A stretch of DNA of 64,000 nt, from assembly GCA_029253085.1 (NCBI GenBank), contig JAQXAF010000129.1, positions 1-64,000 of the forward strand, in the 5' to 3' direction. Below are positions 7,953 to 18,105 of the stretch, piece by piece (position 1 is the stretch's first letter; each line of letters begins with the position of its first letter). This DNA is from Luminiphilus sp. GTDB lineage: Bacteria > Pseudomonadota > Gammaproteobacteria > Pseudomonadales > Halieaceae. Position numbers and translations under genes: made by a program. The notes beneath the pieces were generated by a model. That model had not been told where the DNA came from. It did no database searches and saw only the letters and a program-made list of their open reading frames with translations.

Positions 7953-10442
7953 GTGCGTCTGAATCTTTCCAGCATAACAAGGGAGTTCTCGAAAAAAGAG
8001 AACAAGTTAGACTTGTCCTTCCTTGACATTGCTACTGCCCTTCTAATCTGCGTAAGCGGGCTGGCAGTGGCTACTCTCGCACTCGGTCTCTTTAACCCGA
8101 AATTTGTTGTGGTAGTTACGCTGCTGCTATTTTGCGGCGTTGCGTACCTGGCGGGTGATAGGCTACGAGTAGCCCCATTCGAATGGAAAAGCTTCTGGCT
8201 GGTACTCACACTACTACTTACCGGCTTTATGTTTCGAGCTGAGCCTTTTCACTACGTTGCGGGCGGCCAAGATCAAGGCGTATACGTTAGTATGTCCAAA
8301 CATTTTGAACGTACTGGTGAGGTTTTTTACACCGACCAGGTTAGGGCTGGGCTACCCGAGCAACTCAAGGAGGCTTATGACTCTCAGAACTACGAAATTC
8401 AATCAAAACCGTGGTGGGTTGAGGGTAAGAAAGAGGGCTATTTTTGGCCCGGTTTATACTTAAAAGACCAAGATAAATCCCAGCACGTTTTCCAATTTTA
8501 TCACCTTCATCCACTTTGGATGGGTATCTTTGGTGACATATTTGGTAATGATTACAGATTTTACTCTCTGACCTTCTTTTCGCTATTTTCGATTTTCGTA
8601 TTTTATGCGCTCGCTAGAGAGCTTTCGGGTAGCAAAGCTCTTGGCTTCGTGGCGGGGGCTATACTCGCTGTTAATCCGCTTCACGTCTTTTTCTCCAAGT
8701 GGCCAGTGGCCGAGGTCGTGGCTTTAACGTTCAGCCTGACTTCGCTCTATTACCTACTGAGGTTTTACAAGTCCTCGAGATCCAATGACTATCGGCCTGT
8801 CTTCCTAATGGTTTCAGCACTTGCCATGGGATGCATGTTCTTCACCAGAATCACGGGTTTCATGTACCTGCCATTTTTCTATTTACTACTGATATCTGTG
8901 GAGCTTTACGCTCGCGATAATCTTTTAAGAACACAGTTCAGATGGTATGTGGCTGGTGTTTTTTTACTATACGGACTTTCAGTTCTGTATGGGCTGACTT
9001 ACTCATATCCCTATGCGACTGACATTTACCGCATCTCATTTGCGAGAGCTCTAGGTGAATTTGGTGAGCTAAAACTTGTTTTACTTGCCCTCCTTCTCAC
9101 ACTTCTTTATCTCCAATTAGCATTTTTCGGGCGGAAGCCGATAATGAATTCCGCCCGACTATGGATTTTGAAATTACAACAATATATTCCATATCTTTTT
9201 ATTTTCTTTCTGCTATTAGGCAGCTATCGGGTATATCAGCTTGGCTTTACTGATTCATTGCTAGACCAATACCGTTATAGTCGGTGGGGCGGAATAGGCA
9301 CGGGGATTCAAGTAATCTTTCACTGGTCCCCTGTGGTGTTAGTGCAGTACCTTTCACCGTTTATAAGCCTATTGTTTTTTTATGTGTTGTTCGCCTCAAA
9401 GAGGCGGCTATCCCCAGAAAACACGATGTTGCTGTTACTACTACTTAGCTTTTTCGCGTATCTTTGCGTCTTGCAATGGTTTATCGCTTATCAGTATTAC
9501 TATGCTCGTTACCTGCTGACTGAAGCTCTGCCGTTTACACTGCTTTTTTCTATTACCGGTGCAGCTAGATTAAAAAAGTTCAAAAAAACCGCCTACATTG
9601 CCATCGCATCTGCAGCATTCTATATGCTTGTATTTACATCTATTCAAATGCGCACACAGGACCTTGAAGGATTTGAACAATCGCTCATGGAGCTAGAGAA
9701 ATACGTCGGGGCCAAGGACGTTTTAATCCTTGAAAAGCGATCCCCCTCTATCGGGGGACACAAGCTCAGAAGTACGCTAAGCGCCTATTTAGGCTACGAC
9801 GTACTAACCGTCAACGAGGAAAGCCTGATGCAATTTAGCGCGTTTTTTTGTTCAAAAAACCGAAATGTATTTTGGTTAGGCAAAACTATTGACAGCGATA
9901 TGTTCATGCCAGTGAGTTCCATACCAGTTGCATTTGAAATTTCCGAACACTCACGGCACATACCCCTTGCATCTTCAATAATGTCCGGGAGGCTAAAGTT
10001 AGGCAAACTGCCATGCGACACTTATCTTGATGACTACATGAGAAAAGCGGGGATCTTATATTTGCCTGAAAATCGTCTTGGGCAGGTTCGAGGCATTCAA
10101 GCAGATGGCGTCTGGACAGAAGGCACTGTTGAATTCTCTAACCTAAGTTTTGACAGTCTAGGTAGGAGCACGCTTGCTATCCAAACTAGGGGCTACCGCC
10201 CACTTGCCTCCATGGTGACAATGCAGCCTCATGTTACTGTAAATGGGATTACTGGAAGGCTTATCAACCTGAACCAAACGAATTTGCAATTCGAATTACC
10301 AAAAACTGAGCAGGTGAATAGTCTTACTATTTCCCTGCATACATTTCGGCCGATTGATTTTAAAATTGGGAAAGATCGTAGGCAGCTAGGCTTAGACATT
10401 AAGTCTATTGAGCTGCTGGAGGAGCCCACTACTGTTGATTGA
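7953..10442 (+). CDS. Large multi-pass membrane protein, GT-C/ArnT-PMT-like glycosyltransferase
   Basis: 829 aa, about a dozen hydrophobic segments, acidic motif in the first loop (AGGQDQGVYVSMSKHFERTGE), extracytoplasmic C-terminal domain. Confidence 0.65.
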   Translation: MRLNLSSITREFSKKENKLDLSFLDIATALLICVSGLAVATLALGLFNPKFVVVVTLLLFCGVAYLAGDRLRVAPFEWKSFWLVLTLLLTGFMFRAEPFHYVAGGQDQGVYVSMSKHFERTGEVFYTDQVRAGLPEQLKEAYDSQNYEIQSKPWWVEGKKEGYFWPGLYLKDQDKSQHVFQFYHLHPLWMGIFGDIFGNDYRFYSLTFFSLFSIFVFYALARELSGSKALGFVAGAILAVNPLHVFFSKWPVAEVVALTFSLTSLYYLLRFYKSSRSNDYRPVFLMVSALAMGCMFFTRITGFMYLPFFYLLLISVELYARDNLLRTQFRWYVAGVFLLYGLSVLYGLTYSYPYATDIYRISFARALGEFGELKLVLLALLLTLLYLQLAFFGRKPIMNSARLWILKLQQYIPYLFIFFLLLGSYRVYQLGFTDSLLDQYRYSRWGGIGTGIQVIFHWSPVVLVQYLSPFISLLFFYVLFASKRRLSPENTMLLLLLLSFFAYLCVLQWFIAYQYYYARYLLTEALPFTLLFSITGAARLKKFKKTAYIAIASAAFYMLVFTSIQMRTQDLEGFEQSLMELEKYVGAKDVLILEKRSPSIGGHKLRSTLSAYLGYDVLTVNEESLMQFSAFFCSKNRNVFWLGKTIDSDMFMPVSSIPVAFEISEHSRHIPLASSIMSGRLKLGKLPCDTYLDDYMRKAGILYLPENRLGQVRGIQADGVWTEGTVEFSNLSFDSLGRSTLAIQTRGYRPLASMVTMQPHVTVNGITGRLINLNQTNLQFELPKTEQVNSLTISLHTFRPIDFKIGKDRRQLGLDIKSIELLEEPTTVD

Positions 10443-10552
10443 GACTGCCTTTCCACAGGGTACTCAACTCACTTTTTACTAACACTTAACCGGCCATAGG
10501 TAACGTCAAGGCATGGGAGATTGTACCCAGCTGTCCGGTAGTGTGAGGATTA

Positions 10553-10723
10553 GATCTTAGACTTCCGTAAGTACAGCACTCCATCGTGCCAGCTTGCTTT
10601 TCTACTTTCCTGCAAATATTTTTTTAACGCACGAGTAGATTTATCACTGGTCAAGACCAACAGGTGGGCCCAGCTGTTTAAATCAAAATATTTCTCGTCC
10701 CCCTTTTTGTTAGCTCCAGTGTT
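10553..10723 (-). pseudogene. Coding-like C-terminal fragment of an unidentified protein
   Basis: Minus-strand open frame CNTGANKKGDEKYFDLNSWAHLLVLTSDKSTRALKKYLQESRKASWHDGVLYLRKSKI followed by TAA (10550-10552); bounded upstream by TAG; no plausible full-length gene in this frame. Confidence 0.4.
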
Positions 10724-10932
10724 GCACTAGTTTCTGTCCGGTTGCCGCGGCCAAATGAGCTTAGGTTCTCTAGGAGGCATTCCCTTTGTGCTGGGGTTTA
10801 CATCTGACCGAAGTAATCGTTACCTATCCTCCAGTTGGGTCTGCGTAATTCTTGGTGCAAAAGAGCGTTGGTTTCTGACATTACCCCAGATCGACAGTCG
10901 CTCAAATTGGGTTCAAACACTCCGCGCAAAGG

Positions 10933-12177
10933 TCATGCGCTTTCATCGATAGCGCCATAGACAATATTTCGGATCTGACCTCGGAAGTTGAACGTTGAGG
11001 ACGGTATGAGCTGAGTCATAAAAATGACGAAAAGCTCTTCTGCGGGGTCGACCCAGAAGTGCGTCGATGCATAGCCTCCCCAATAAAAATCGCCCTCGCC
11101 AACCGTACCAGATGCGACGGCATCGATTGTCGATGCAAAGCCCAAACCAAAGCCCACGCCCTCGTTACTGGTCTCAGAGAAACCACCCACTGCCATCTGA
11201 GCGAGGCTTTTGGTGCCTAGATGGTTTTGCGTCATGAGTTTTAGAGTATTGCGACCGATGAGTTGCTGGCCCTTATAGTTGCCGTTGCCCACAAGCATAG
11301 TGCAAAACTTAGCATAGTCTTCAATAGTGCCGACCAGGCCGCCGGCGCCTGAGGGGCCTGTTGGCTGAAGCCTGTAAGGACTCTCTTTGGGGTCGTCTTG
11401 CAGCTTTAAGCGCTTATCCGAGCCTCTAACGTAACAAGCGGCAAAGCGTGACAGCACCGCATCCGGCACGCTAAATCCAGTGTCACTCATTTCTAGAGGT
11501 TCAAAAATTCGTTCCTTGAGGAACGCATCGAATGGCCGCCCCGAAATCACTTCAACAAGGTAGCCGCAAATATCGGTGGCCAGGGAGTAACTCCACCGAG
11601 TGCCCGGATCATAGAGTAGGGGAACTGAGCCTAATTTTTTGGCGAGGTCTTCTAGCGTGTCAGCCCCTGTCCGTGTTACCCCAGCAGATTGATAGGCGGC
11701 ATCAACCGGGAGCTCCATTCCTGGCAATAAGCCACCATAGGTAAGGCCCGCAGTATGCGACAGCAGATGCTGAATAGTCATTACGGTTTTGGGCGGACGC
11801 GTCCTCATGTCATCACCGCTGCCTTCAACCCAAACCTGCTGACCTGACCAAGAGGGTATGAACTTGGCAACAGGATCGCTTAGCTGAAATCGCCCCTCCT
11901 CTAAAAGCATCATCAGGGCAATGGAGGTAACAGGTTTTGTCATCGAGTAAATGCGAAAGATCGTATCGTCGCGCATGGGTAAATTGCGCTCGAGGTCCAT
12001 CATTCCAAGGGTTAAGGAGCTTGCAATGTGACCTTTCCGGGCAACCAACAAGCGACAGCCCGGTATTTTTTGCGGTGTAACGTAACGCTGCTGTAGGTGT
12101 GTCAGTAGGCGATCGAGTTTATGCTTTGAAAAGCCGGCGCTTATAGGATTCGGTTCCATATTACGGCCTGAAGTCAT
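10933..12177 (-). CDS. Serine hydrolase, class C beta-lactamase/esterase family
   Basis: SxxK motif IYSMTKPVTS, YxN-type motif RWSYSLATDICGYL, and HLLSHTAGL typical of beta-lactamase-family esterases. Confidence 0.9.
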   Translation of the reverse strand: MTSGRNMEPNPISAGFSKHKLDRLLTHLQQRYVTPQKIPGCRLLVARKGHIASSLTLGMMDLERNLPMRDDTIFRIYSMTKPVTSIALMMLLEEGRFQLSDPVAKFIPSWSGQQVWVEGSGDDMRTRPPKTVMTIQHLLSHTAGLTYGGLLPGMELPVDAAYQSAGVTRTGADTLEDLAKKLGSVPLLYDPGTRWSYSLATDICGYLVEVISGRPFDAFLKERIFEPLEMSDTGFSVPDAVLSRFAACYVRGSDKRLKLQDDPKESPYRLQPTGPSGAGGLVGTIEDYAKFCTMLVGNGNYKGQQLIGRNTLKLMTQNHLGTKSLAQMAVGGFSETSNEGVGFGLGFASTIDAVASGTVGEGDFYWGGYASTHFWVDPAEELFVIFMTQLIPSSTFNFRGQIRNIVYGAIDESA

Positions 12178-12426
12178 CTGTGGCAGTGAATGTGAGGTGA
12201 GCGATGCCCACGCGGTGTCTTAGAGTACACCAAGTGAGCAAAATGAAATGACTTGCGGTCTGACGGCTGCTGATGGGGTTTTGAGTTAATCCCGTTGCAG
12301 AGGGCAGGGTGGTACACCTCAGGGTCGTATCGTTCCGGTCAGAAGCGCGGCACCATATTTCAGCAAGGGTGTGTTTCCCCAACAAAAACTGGATAATCAC
12401 GGTTTGCCGTAGGTCTTGGAATCGCC

Positions 12427-13275
12427 GTGTTTGCCAGCCGTTGCAGTCTTGAAATTCGATTGCCTTTCAAGGACACCTTATGCTGCGCCCTCATCCTTTG
12501 CGCCGCATTTTCTTCGGTTTTAAAGGCCGATATTCCAAATATTTCTAACGGTGTCCCATCGTGTTTGGCTGAGCTCGCCAAACCAGCCAGGCACAGTGCA
12601 CGTCTGCCACGGTCTTTCCGCATGAGCTCCTGGAATATTGAGAAAGGGAATGACCCTCGGTGGCTGGACGATTTACTAACTCATCAGACTCCCCCTGAGT
12701 TAATACTGCTTCAGGAGGCTTTTATCCCCAGCCCCTTTGACGCTTTAGGCGGGCCTGTCGTTTACGAGAGTTTTTCAGAGGGCTATCTAGCAGGGAGCTT
12801 ACAGACCGGCGTGCTGTCGGTTGCTCGCGTTAGACCTCAGCTTCACTGCGCGCTGACAACTGAAGAGCCCTGGCTGGCTACGCCCAAAGCGACAACCGTG
12901 ACTCGCTACGGCTTGGCCGGCAGTGAACAAGCGCTGCTTGTGGTTAATGCTCACATGGTCAATTTTGAATGGGGTGTGGCGAGCTTTGTGCAGCAGTGGA
13001 CCGAGATCGAGCAGGTGCTTGAGCAGCATCCTGGGCCTTTGATTGTTGCCGGAGATTTCAACACTTGGAATTTTGAGCGGGTAGAGGTTTTGGAGGGGGT
13101 GAAGCGGCGTCACGATCTGACGAGCGTGACTTTTTCTCCGGATTTACGCACATCGTTTTTCGGCTTTCCTCTAGACCATGTTCTGCTGCGCAATCTCAAC
13201 ACGACTCAGGCTAAAGTGCGGGTTTCAAATAAATCAGACCACAACCCTCTTTGGGTCAATTTTGAGTTGCAGTAG
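12427..13275 (+). CDS. Endonuclease/exonuclease/phosphatase family protein
   Basis: SWNIEKG, LLQEAF, VAGDFNTW, SDHNPLW motifs of the EEP superfamily. Confidence 0.88.
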   Translation: MFASRCSLEIRLPFKDTLCCALILCAAFSSVLKADIPNISNGVPSCLAELAKPARHSARLPRSFRMSSWNIEKGNDPRWLDDLLTHQTPPELILLQEAFIPSPFDALGGPVVYESFSEGYLAGSLQTGVLSVARVRPQLHCALTTEEPWLATPKATTVTRYGLAGSEQALLVVNAHMVNFEWGVASFVQQWTEIEQVLEQHPGPLIVAGDFNTWNFERVEVLEGVKRRHDLTSVTFSPDLRTSFFGFPLDHVLLRNLNTTQAKVRVSNKSDHNPLWVNFELQ

Positions 13276-13384
13276 CTAGCGAGTAACAAATTCACAGCCC
13301 TATAAACCTATACAAGATCTAGACAAGGCTGCCCCGCGTAATAATTAAGCCGTACTACAAAGCACGGACGCGAGGGGAAGCGAA

Positions 13385-13627
13385 ATGCAAAGGAATATAA
13401 GTGGGGTCGAGCGAGTGCTACGGCTCGGTCTAGGGTTGGGCATCTGCACTGCCGTGCTGGTGCTTGGGCACGGTAACTTGGCAGACAGTGTGCTGATGCT
13501 GGTCGGCCTCTTTTTGGTGCTCAACGGGTTGACGGCGCGCTGTTACCTGTGGCGCTGGCTGGGCATCAACAGTTTTCGAAGGTCGAGCGGCTGCGCTCTG
13601 AACACTCACAACCGTTCAAAAATCTAG
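13385..13627 (+). CDS. DUF2892-like small membrane protein
   Basis: NISGVERVLRLGLGLG...LMLVGLFLVLNGLTARCYLWRWLGI resembles YgaP-type inner membrane domain. Confidence 0.7.
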   Translation: MQRNISGVERVLRLGLGLGICTAVLVLGHGNLADSVLMLVGLFLVLNGLTARCYLWRWLGINSFRRSSGCALNTHNRSKI

Positions 13628-13698
13628 GGGCAAGCCGACCACACAGGGTACGCCTGTACGGCGCTAGCTTCGGCAAAGGCTATCAGCCTGCAGGCAGA

Positions 13699-14985
13699 TC
13701 AGCCGGCTTGCTTCTTTAAATCCGCGACTAAGGTGCGCGCAGCCATGACAAAACAGGCAGTACCGCTAAGGCCTAAAGTCAAAGCGCAGATCATCGCATA
13801 GCGTAGATTGTTGTCTCCAAACGCACTGACAAAACTGTCGCTTAAGACACCAACGATCACTGGGCCAAGCCCCAAGCCGATCATGTTTAAGATGAAAAAT
13901 AAGACCGCCGACGCCATGGCACGCATGGCGGGTGATACCAGGGATTGGCACATGGCAATGCTGGGGCCTAAATACAGTGAGTTAAGAATATTCGCCGGGA
14001 ACAAAACCAATAAAACGAGCGTAGCGTTGTCACTTAAAATGGCATAAGCCATTGGCACAATGGCGAGACAGTTACCAATGATTGGGATCCAAACATACCA
14101 GCGTTTATCGTCTTGCCCCCATCGATCAGCCAAATAGCCGCCCATAAAAGTGCCTATAGCACCTGCAACACCCGACACTAGCCCTAGGGCAAAGCCGACC
14201 TCAGCAACCGAAAAACCATGGCTTCGCATCAAATAGGAGGGATAGAAGTTGCCATTACCATAGGCCACAAATGACGTCATGGCGCAGCCAAAGGCAATCC
14301 ACCAAAAGGCCTGTCTCTGCCTCAGCGTGCTAATGGTCTCATTTAGGCTCGATTTTTGTGTACTCTGCCCGAGATCCCAGCGGCCCCGTAGAGGCTCACG
14401 CACCAAAACCAGCACTACAAACGCAAAGAATAGGCCGGGTATGCCGACAATGAAAAAAGCGTTGCGCCAACCATATGTCTCCGCAATATAGCCGCCTCCT
14501 GCAAAGCCAAAAAGAATGCCCAGATAGATTCCGGCGGTATAAAACGACAGAGCAGTACCGCGTTTCTCTGGTGGAAAATAGTCGCTAATCATCGAGTGTG
14601 CGGGAGGCGATCCTCCCGCCTCGCCCAATCCAACGCCCAGCCGGGCTAAAACGAGCTGGCTGTAGCTTCCGACCATGCCCGACAAAGCAGTCATGCCACT
14701 CCACAACGCGAGTGAACCTGCGATGATATTTCTTCTGTTGGAGCGATCGGCCAGCCAAGCAATAGGGATTCCTGCGCACACATAAATCAAGGCAAAGCTG
14801 AAGCCCGTAAGCACGCCCAGCTGCGCATCAGACAATCCTAGTTCAGCTTTAATGGGCTCTTGTAATATGACGAGAATCTGTCGATCGATAAAGTTGAAGG
14901 TATAGACAATGGTAAGCACCACTAGAACCAGCCACCGATATCGATGGTCTTTGCGGTCTTGCTCGGTTTTAGATACTACGGTCAT
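13699..14985 (-). CDS. MFS transporter
   Basis: 12-TM protein with FNFIDRQILVILQEPIKAELGLSDAQLGVLTG and LADRSNRRNII motifs (spinster/hexuronate-like MFS). Confidence 0.92.
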   Translation of the reverse strand: MTVVSKTEQDRKDHRYRWLVLVVLTIVYTFNFIDRQILVILQEPIKAELGLSDAQLGVLTGFSFALIYVCAGIPIAWLADRSNRRNIIAGSLALWSGMTALSGMVGSYSQLVLARLGVGLGEAGGSPPAHSMISDYFPPEKRGTALSFYTAGIYLGILFGFAGGGYIAETYGWRNAFFIVGIPGLFFAFVVLVLVREPLRGRWDLGQSTQKSSLNETISTLRQRQAFWWIAFGCAMTSFVAYGNGNFYPSYLMRSHGFSVAEVGFALGLVSGVAGAIGTFMGGYLADRWGQDDKRWYVWIPIIGNCLAIVPMAYAILSDNATLVLLVLFPANILNSLYLGPSIAMCQSLVSPAMRAMASAVLFFILNMIGLGLGPVIVGVLSDSFVSAFGDNNLRYAMICALTLGLSGTACFVMAARTLVADLKKQAG

Positions 14986-15180
14986 AATTTTGGTCTCGCG
15001 ACAAAAAGTGGCCTAGCTTGAGCCCATTTAAAGCTCAGCAAATCCGGTGGCTGGCGCTGCAGTCGAGATGACTACGCGTGCCGCCATCATTTCATAGAGC
15101 CCTTTGCTGACCAAGTTGAAAATACCCAAATGGGCGAAGGTTTCTCTCGTGGAAAAACACGCTCGTGGTATCATTTCCTC

Positions 15181-15678
15181 ATGCCAAAGACAAATTCAGA
15201 ACTTACTCATCTTGATGAAGCGGGTCATGCCAGCATGGTCGATGTGGGCTCGAAAGCCGATACCGAACGCTATGCTGTAGCGACGGGCAAGGTCAGGATG
15301 CAGGCGGCTACACTCGCGCTGATTATGGAGGGTAGCCTTCCCAAGGGTGATGTTTTTGCTGTTGCCCGCATAGCGGGTATTCAAGCGGCCAAACAATGTT
15401 CCAATCTCATCCCCTTGTGTCATCTATTGTTGCTCAATAGTGTGCAAGTCGATTTAAAGCCCGACCCCGAGCTACCCGGGGTTCAAATTTCCTCGACATG
15501 CCGTGTGACCGGCAAGACGGGTGTGGAGATGGAGGCACTTACGGCGGTGTCCGTGGCCGCGCTGACGCTGTATGACATGTGTAAAGCCGTTGACCGCGGT
15601 ATGTCTATTGAGGGCGTCCAAGTGGAAACTAAGTCCGGGGGGGCTGCTGGAACATGGCAGCGAGGTGATACATGCTAA
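15181..15678 (+). CDS. moaC: Cyclic pyranopterin monophosphate synthase MoaC
   Basis: [70 protein letters not shown]. Confidence 0.95.
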   Translation: MPKTNSELTHLDEAGHASMVDVGSKADTERYAVATGKVRMQAATLALIMEGSLPKGDVFAVARIAGIQAAKQCSNLIPLCHLLLLNSVQVDLKPDPELPGVQISSTCRVTGKTGVEMEALTAVSVAALTLYDMCKAVDRGMSIEGVQVETKSGGAAGTWQRGDTC

Positions 15679-15926
15679 CCGTGCGCTTTTTTTCATTGAT
15701 CCGTGAGGCGCTTAATTGCGAAGAACTACAGGTAGAGCATCACGCGTCCCTGTTGACGCTTGATGATCTTAAGGACAATCTGGTGGAGAGCGGCGGGGAG
15801 CAATGGCGTGAGGCACTTTATCAACCCAATGTTGTTCACGCCCTCAACCAGCGCGTTGTGAACACAGATCACGAACTAAAAGACGGCGACGAGGTCGCTT
15901 TTTTTCCGCCCATGACTGGCGGTTGA
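15672..15926 (+). CDS. moaD: Molybdopterin synthase sulfur carrier subunit MoaD
   Basis: Short ubiquitin-like protein ending [14 protein letters not shown]; overlaps moaC. Confidence 0.93.
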   Translation: MLTVRFFSLIREALNCEELQVEHHASLLTLDDLKDNLVESGGEQWREALYQPNVVHALNQRVVNTDHELKDGDEVAFFPPMTGG

Positions 15927-15927
15927 A

Positions 15928-16392
15928 ATGAGTGTACTGGTACAGGAAGCCCCCTTTTCTGTGGACCAACAGCAGAGCCTTTTGCTGGCTTCAACCGGTG
16001 GTGCAGGCTTGGTGACCTTTACCGGCTATTTGCGCGATTTTAGTGCGCAAGGTGCCATTGAAGCTTTAGAGCTGGAACATTATCCCGGGATGACAGAGCG
16101 CGTCCTAGAGGAATTAGGAGCAGCTGCGGTCAACCGCTTCGCGTTGCGGGGGTGGAGAATTGTGCACCGCTATGGACGGATCGAGCAGCAGGATCCTATC
16201 GTCTGGGTAGGGGTTTTCGCCGATCACCGTCATGAGGCGTTTGCCGGCTGCCAGTTTATTATGGATACGTTGAAAACAAAGGCACCATTTTGGAAAAAAG
16301 AATTCATGCGCGATGGGCGTGTGATTTGGGTTCAAGCCAAACTAGAGGATACCGAGCGAGAGCATGCTTGGCAGGAAGGTGTGTATGAGTAG
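15928..16392 (+). CDS. moaE: Molybdopterin synthase catalytic subunit MoaE
   Basis: LELEHYPGMTERVLEELG, HRYGRIEQQDPIVWVGVFADHRHEAFAGCQFIMDTLKTKAPFWKKE. Confidence 0.95.
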   Translation: MSVLVQEAPFSVDQQQSLLLASTGGAGLVTFTGYLRDFSAQGAIEALELEHYPGMTERVLEELGAAAVNRFALRGWRIVHRYGRIEQQDPIVWVGVFADHRHEAFAGCQFIMDTLKTKAPFWKKEFMRDGRVIWVQAKLEDTEREHAWQEGVYE

Positions 16393-16864
16393 TAATGAAT
16401 TTCGCAATGCCCTTGGGTCCTTTACCACCGGAGTTTGCCTTATCACGGTCGATGATGCTCAGTCGGGCGCTTTAGCGCTTACCGCAAACTCTTTTAGTTC
16501 ACTCTCACTCGAGCCCCCACTCGTGTTGTGGAATATACAGAACGATTCAGATTGTTTTCGGGAGTACACCGAGTGTGCGCATTTCGGTATTTCAATATTG
16601 TGTGCAGACCAACAGGCGCTGTCGAGTGCCTACGCGCGGAAAGATAATCACGATATTGCGCAAGACGATTTCATCATAGATAAGTACGGCGCACCCTTGC
16701 TGAAACGGGCTGTCGCCCGCTTTAGTTGCAAAACCTTTCAACTTGTAGCGGCGGGTGATCATCATATTGTAATCGGTGAGGTCATGGCCTTTGACGCACA
16801 CGACGAGTCGCCGCTTTTATTCAGCCGGGGGTCTTATGACCAGCTGGCTCCACGCTCCGATTAA
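16385..16864 (+). CDS. Flavin reductase family protein
   Basis: FRNALGSFTTGVCLITV...TANSFSSLSLEPPLVLWNI (flavin reductase-like FMN-binding). Start at ATG 16385. Confidence 0.88.
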   Translation: MSSNEFRNALGSFTTGVCLITVDDAQSGALALTANSFSSLSLEPPLVLWNIQNDSDCFREYTECAHFGISILCADQQALSSAYARKDNHDIAQDDFIIDKYGAPLLKRAVARFSCKTFQLVAAGDHHIVIGEVMAFDAHDESPLLFSRGSYDQLAPRSD

Positions 16865-16873
16865 GGGTTCGCC

Positions 16874-17413
16874 GTGAAATTCTGTCCAGATTGTGGTGCG
16901 CCGACTGATCGGCGTGTGCCTGAAGATGATGATCGAGAGCGTGATATTTGCTCTCGTTGCAACACAGTTCACTATCACAATCCCAAAGTCATTGTGGGTT
17001 GTATCCCCGAACATAATGGGCAGATTCTCATGTGCAAAAGGGCCATAGAGCCGCGTTATGGTTTGTGGACGTTACCCGCTGGATTTATGGAGAATGGCGA
17101 GACTACGGCCGAAGGCGCCGCCCGTGAGACTTGGGAGGAAGCCGCAGCAGTCGCCACGGAGCCCATGCTGTATCGGATTTTTGATGTGCCTCACATTAAT
17201 CAGGTTTATATGTTTTACCGTTGCGGTGTAGAAGGCGGCCGCTACGGTGTGGGTCCAGAGAGCTTGGAAACCGAATTGGTGTCACCGGCTGATATTCGAT
17301 GGGATGAGCTAGCATTTCCCGTTGTCCGAGAGCTGCTCAAAGAATTTATTGATGATAGCCGCAGTAGTGATTTCCCTGTGCGCCATAGCGTTATAAGTAT
17401 TGGTCGTCGGTAA
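16874..17413 (+). CDS. NUDIX hydrolase with N-terminal zinc ribbon
   Basis: CPDCGAP...CSRCNTVHYHNPKVIVGCIPE plus Nudix box GFMENGETTAEGAARETWEEA. Confidence 0.9.
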   Translation: MKFCPDCGAPTDRRVPEDDDRERDICSRCNTVHYHNPKVIVGCIPEHNGQILMCKRAIEPRYGLWTLPAGFMENGETTAEGAARETWEEAAAVATEPMLYRIFDVPHINQVYMFYRCGVEGGRYGVGPESLETELVSPADIRWDELAFPVVRELLKEFIDDSRSSDFPVRHSVISIGRR

Positions 17414-17470
17414 TCGTTACAAGGGCTACCCTCGCTCTAGTGTGTGTTTTTTAGCAAAAGGATTTACCGG

Positions 17471-17950
17471 ATGACATTTCCAAAAGTTGGTAATTTGGCT
17501 CCAACGTTTGCCTTGCTAGACCAAGAAGGCGCTAAGATAAAACTTCAAGATTTCCGCGATAAAAAAAATGTGGTGGTTTATTTTTATCCCAAGGCTATGA
17601 CCCCAGGGTGTACGGTTCAGGCCGCCGGTTTACGTGATATTGCAGCAGAGCTGGCAAAGCGCAATACAGTGGTTTTGGGTATCAGTCCAGACCCCAGCAA
17701 ACGCCTCGCAAAATTTGCCGAGCGAGACGACCTTAACTTCAGACTGCTTGCAGATGAAGAGCATGCAATTGCCGACAAGTATGGTGCTTGGGGGCCTAAG
17801 AAATTTATGGGCCGGGAGTTCGACGGTATATTGCGTACAACCTTCATCGTCGGCAGGGATGGTCGCCTGAAAGCGGTATTAGATAAGTTCAAAACAAAGA
17901 GCCACCACGAAGATCTTTTGGCGGCGCTTGATGGCTTAGGTCTTGAATAG
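17471..17950 (+). CDS. bcp: Thioredoxin-dependent peroxiredoxin (Bcp family)
   Basis: VVVYFYPKAMTPGCTVQAAGLRD, peroxiredoxin catalytic motif; start at ATG 17471. Confidence 0.88.
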   Translation: MTFPKVGNLAPTFALLDQEGAKIKLQDFRDKKNVVVYFYPKAMTPGCTVQAAGLRDIAAELAKRNTVVLGISPDPSKRLAKFAERDDLNFRLLADEEHAIADKYGAWGPKKFMGREFDGILRTTFIVGRDGRLKAVLDKFKTKSHHEDLLAALDGLGLE

Positions 17951-18105
17951 GGCGCGGCGACTGGCTACAGAGCCATGAGCAATCCGTTGCGAGGAGGGGG
18001 CGCCGCCATGTCGCAGCCCTTGATGATGCCGGCGAGTTTTGCAGTAATCACCCGCTCAGGTGTCGACTTTGGTATTCTAGCGTCTCACCATTAGTAGCCT
18101 TATAC

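Noticed and set aside
10755-10952. 65-aa plus-strand ORF near the serine hydrolase 3' end
   Set aside because: No recognisable family; its end overlaps the serine hydrolase gene.
13301-13384. Possible sRNA or leader before the DUF2892 gene
   Set aside because: No clear hairpin-T-run or conserved motif visible by eye.
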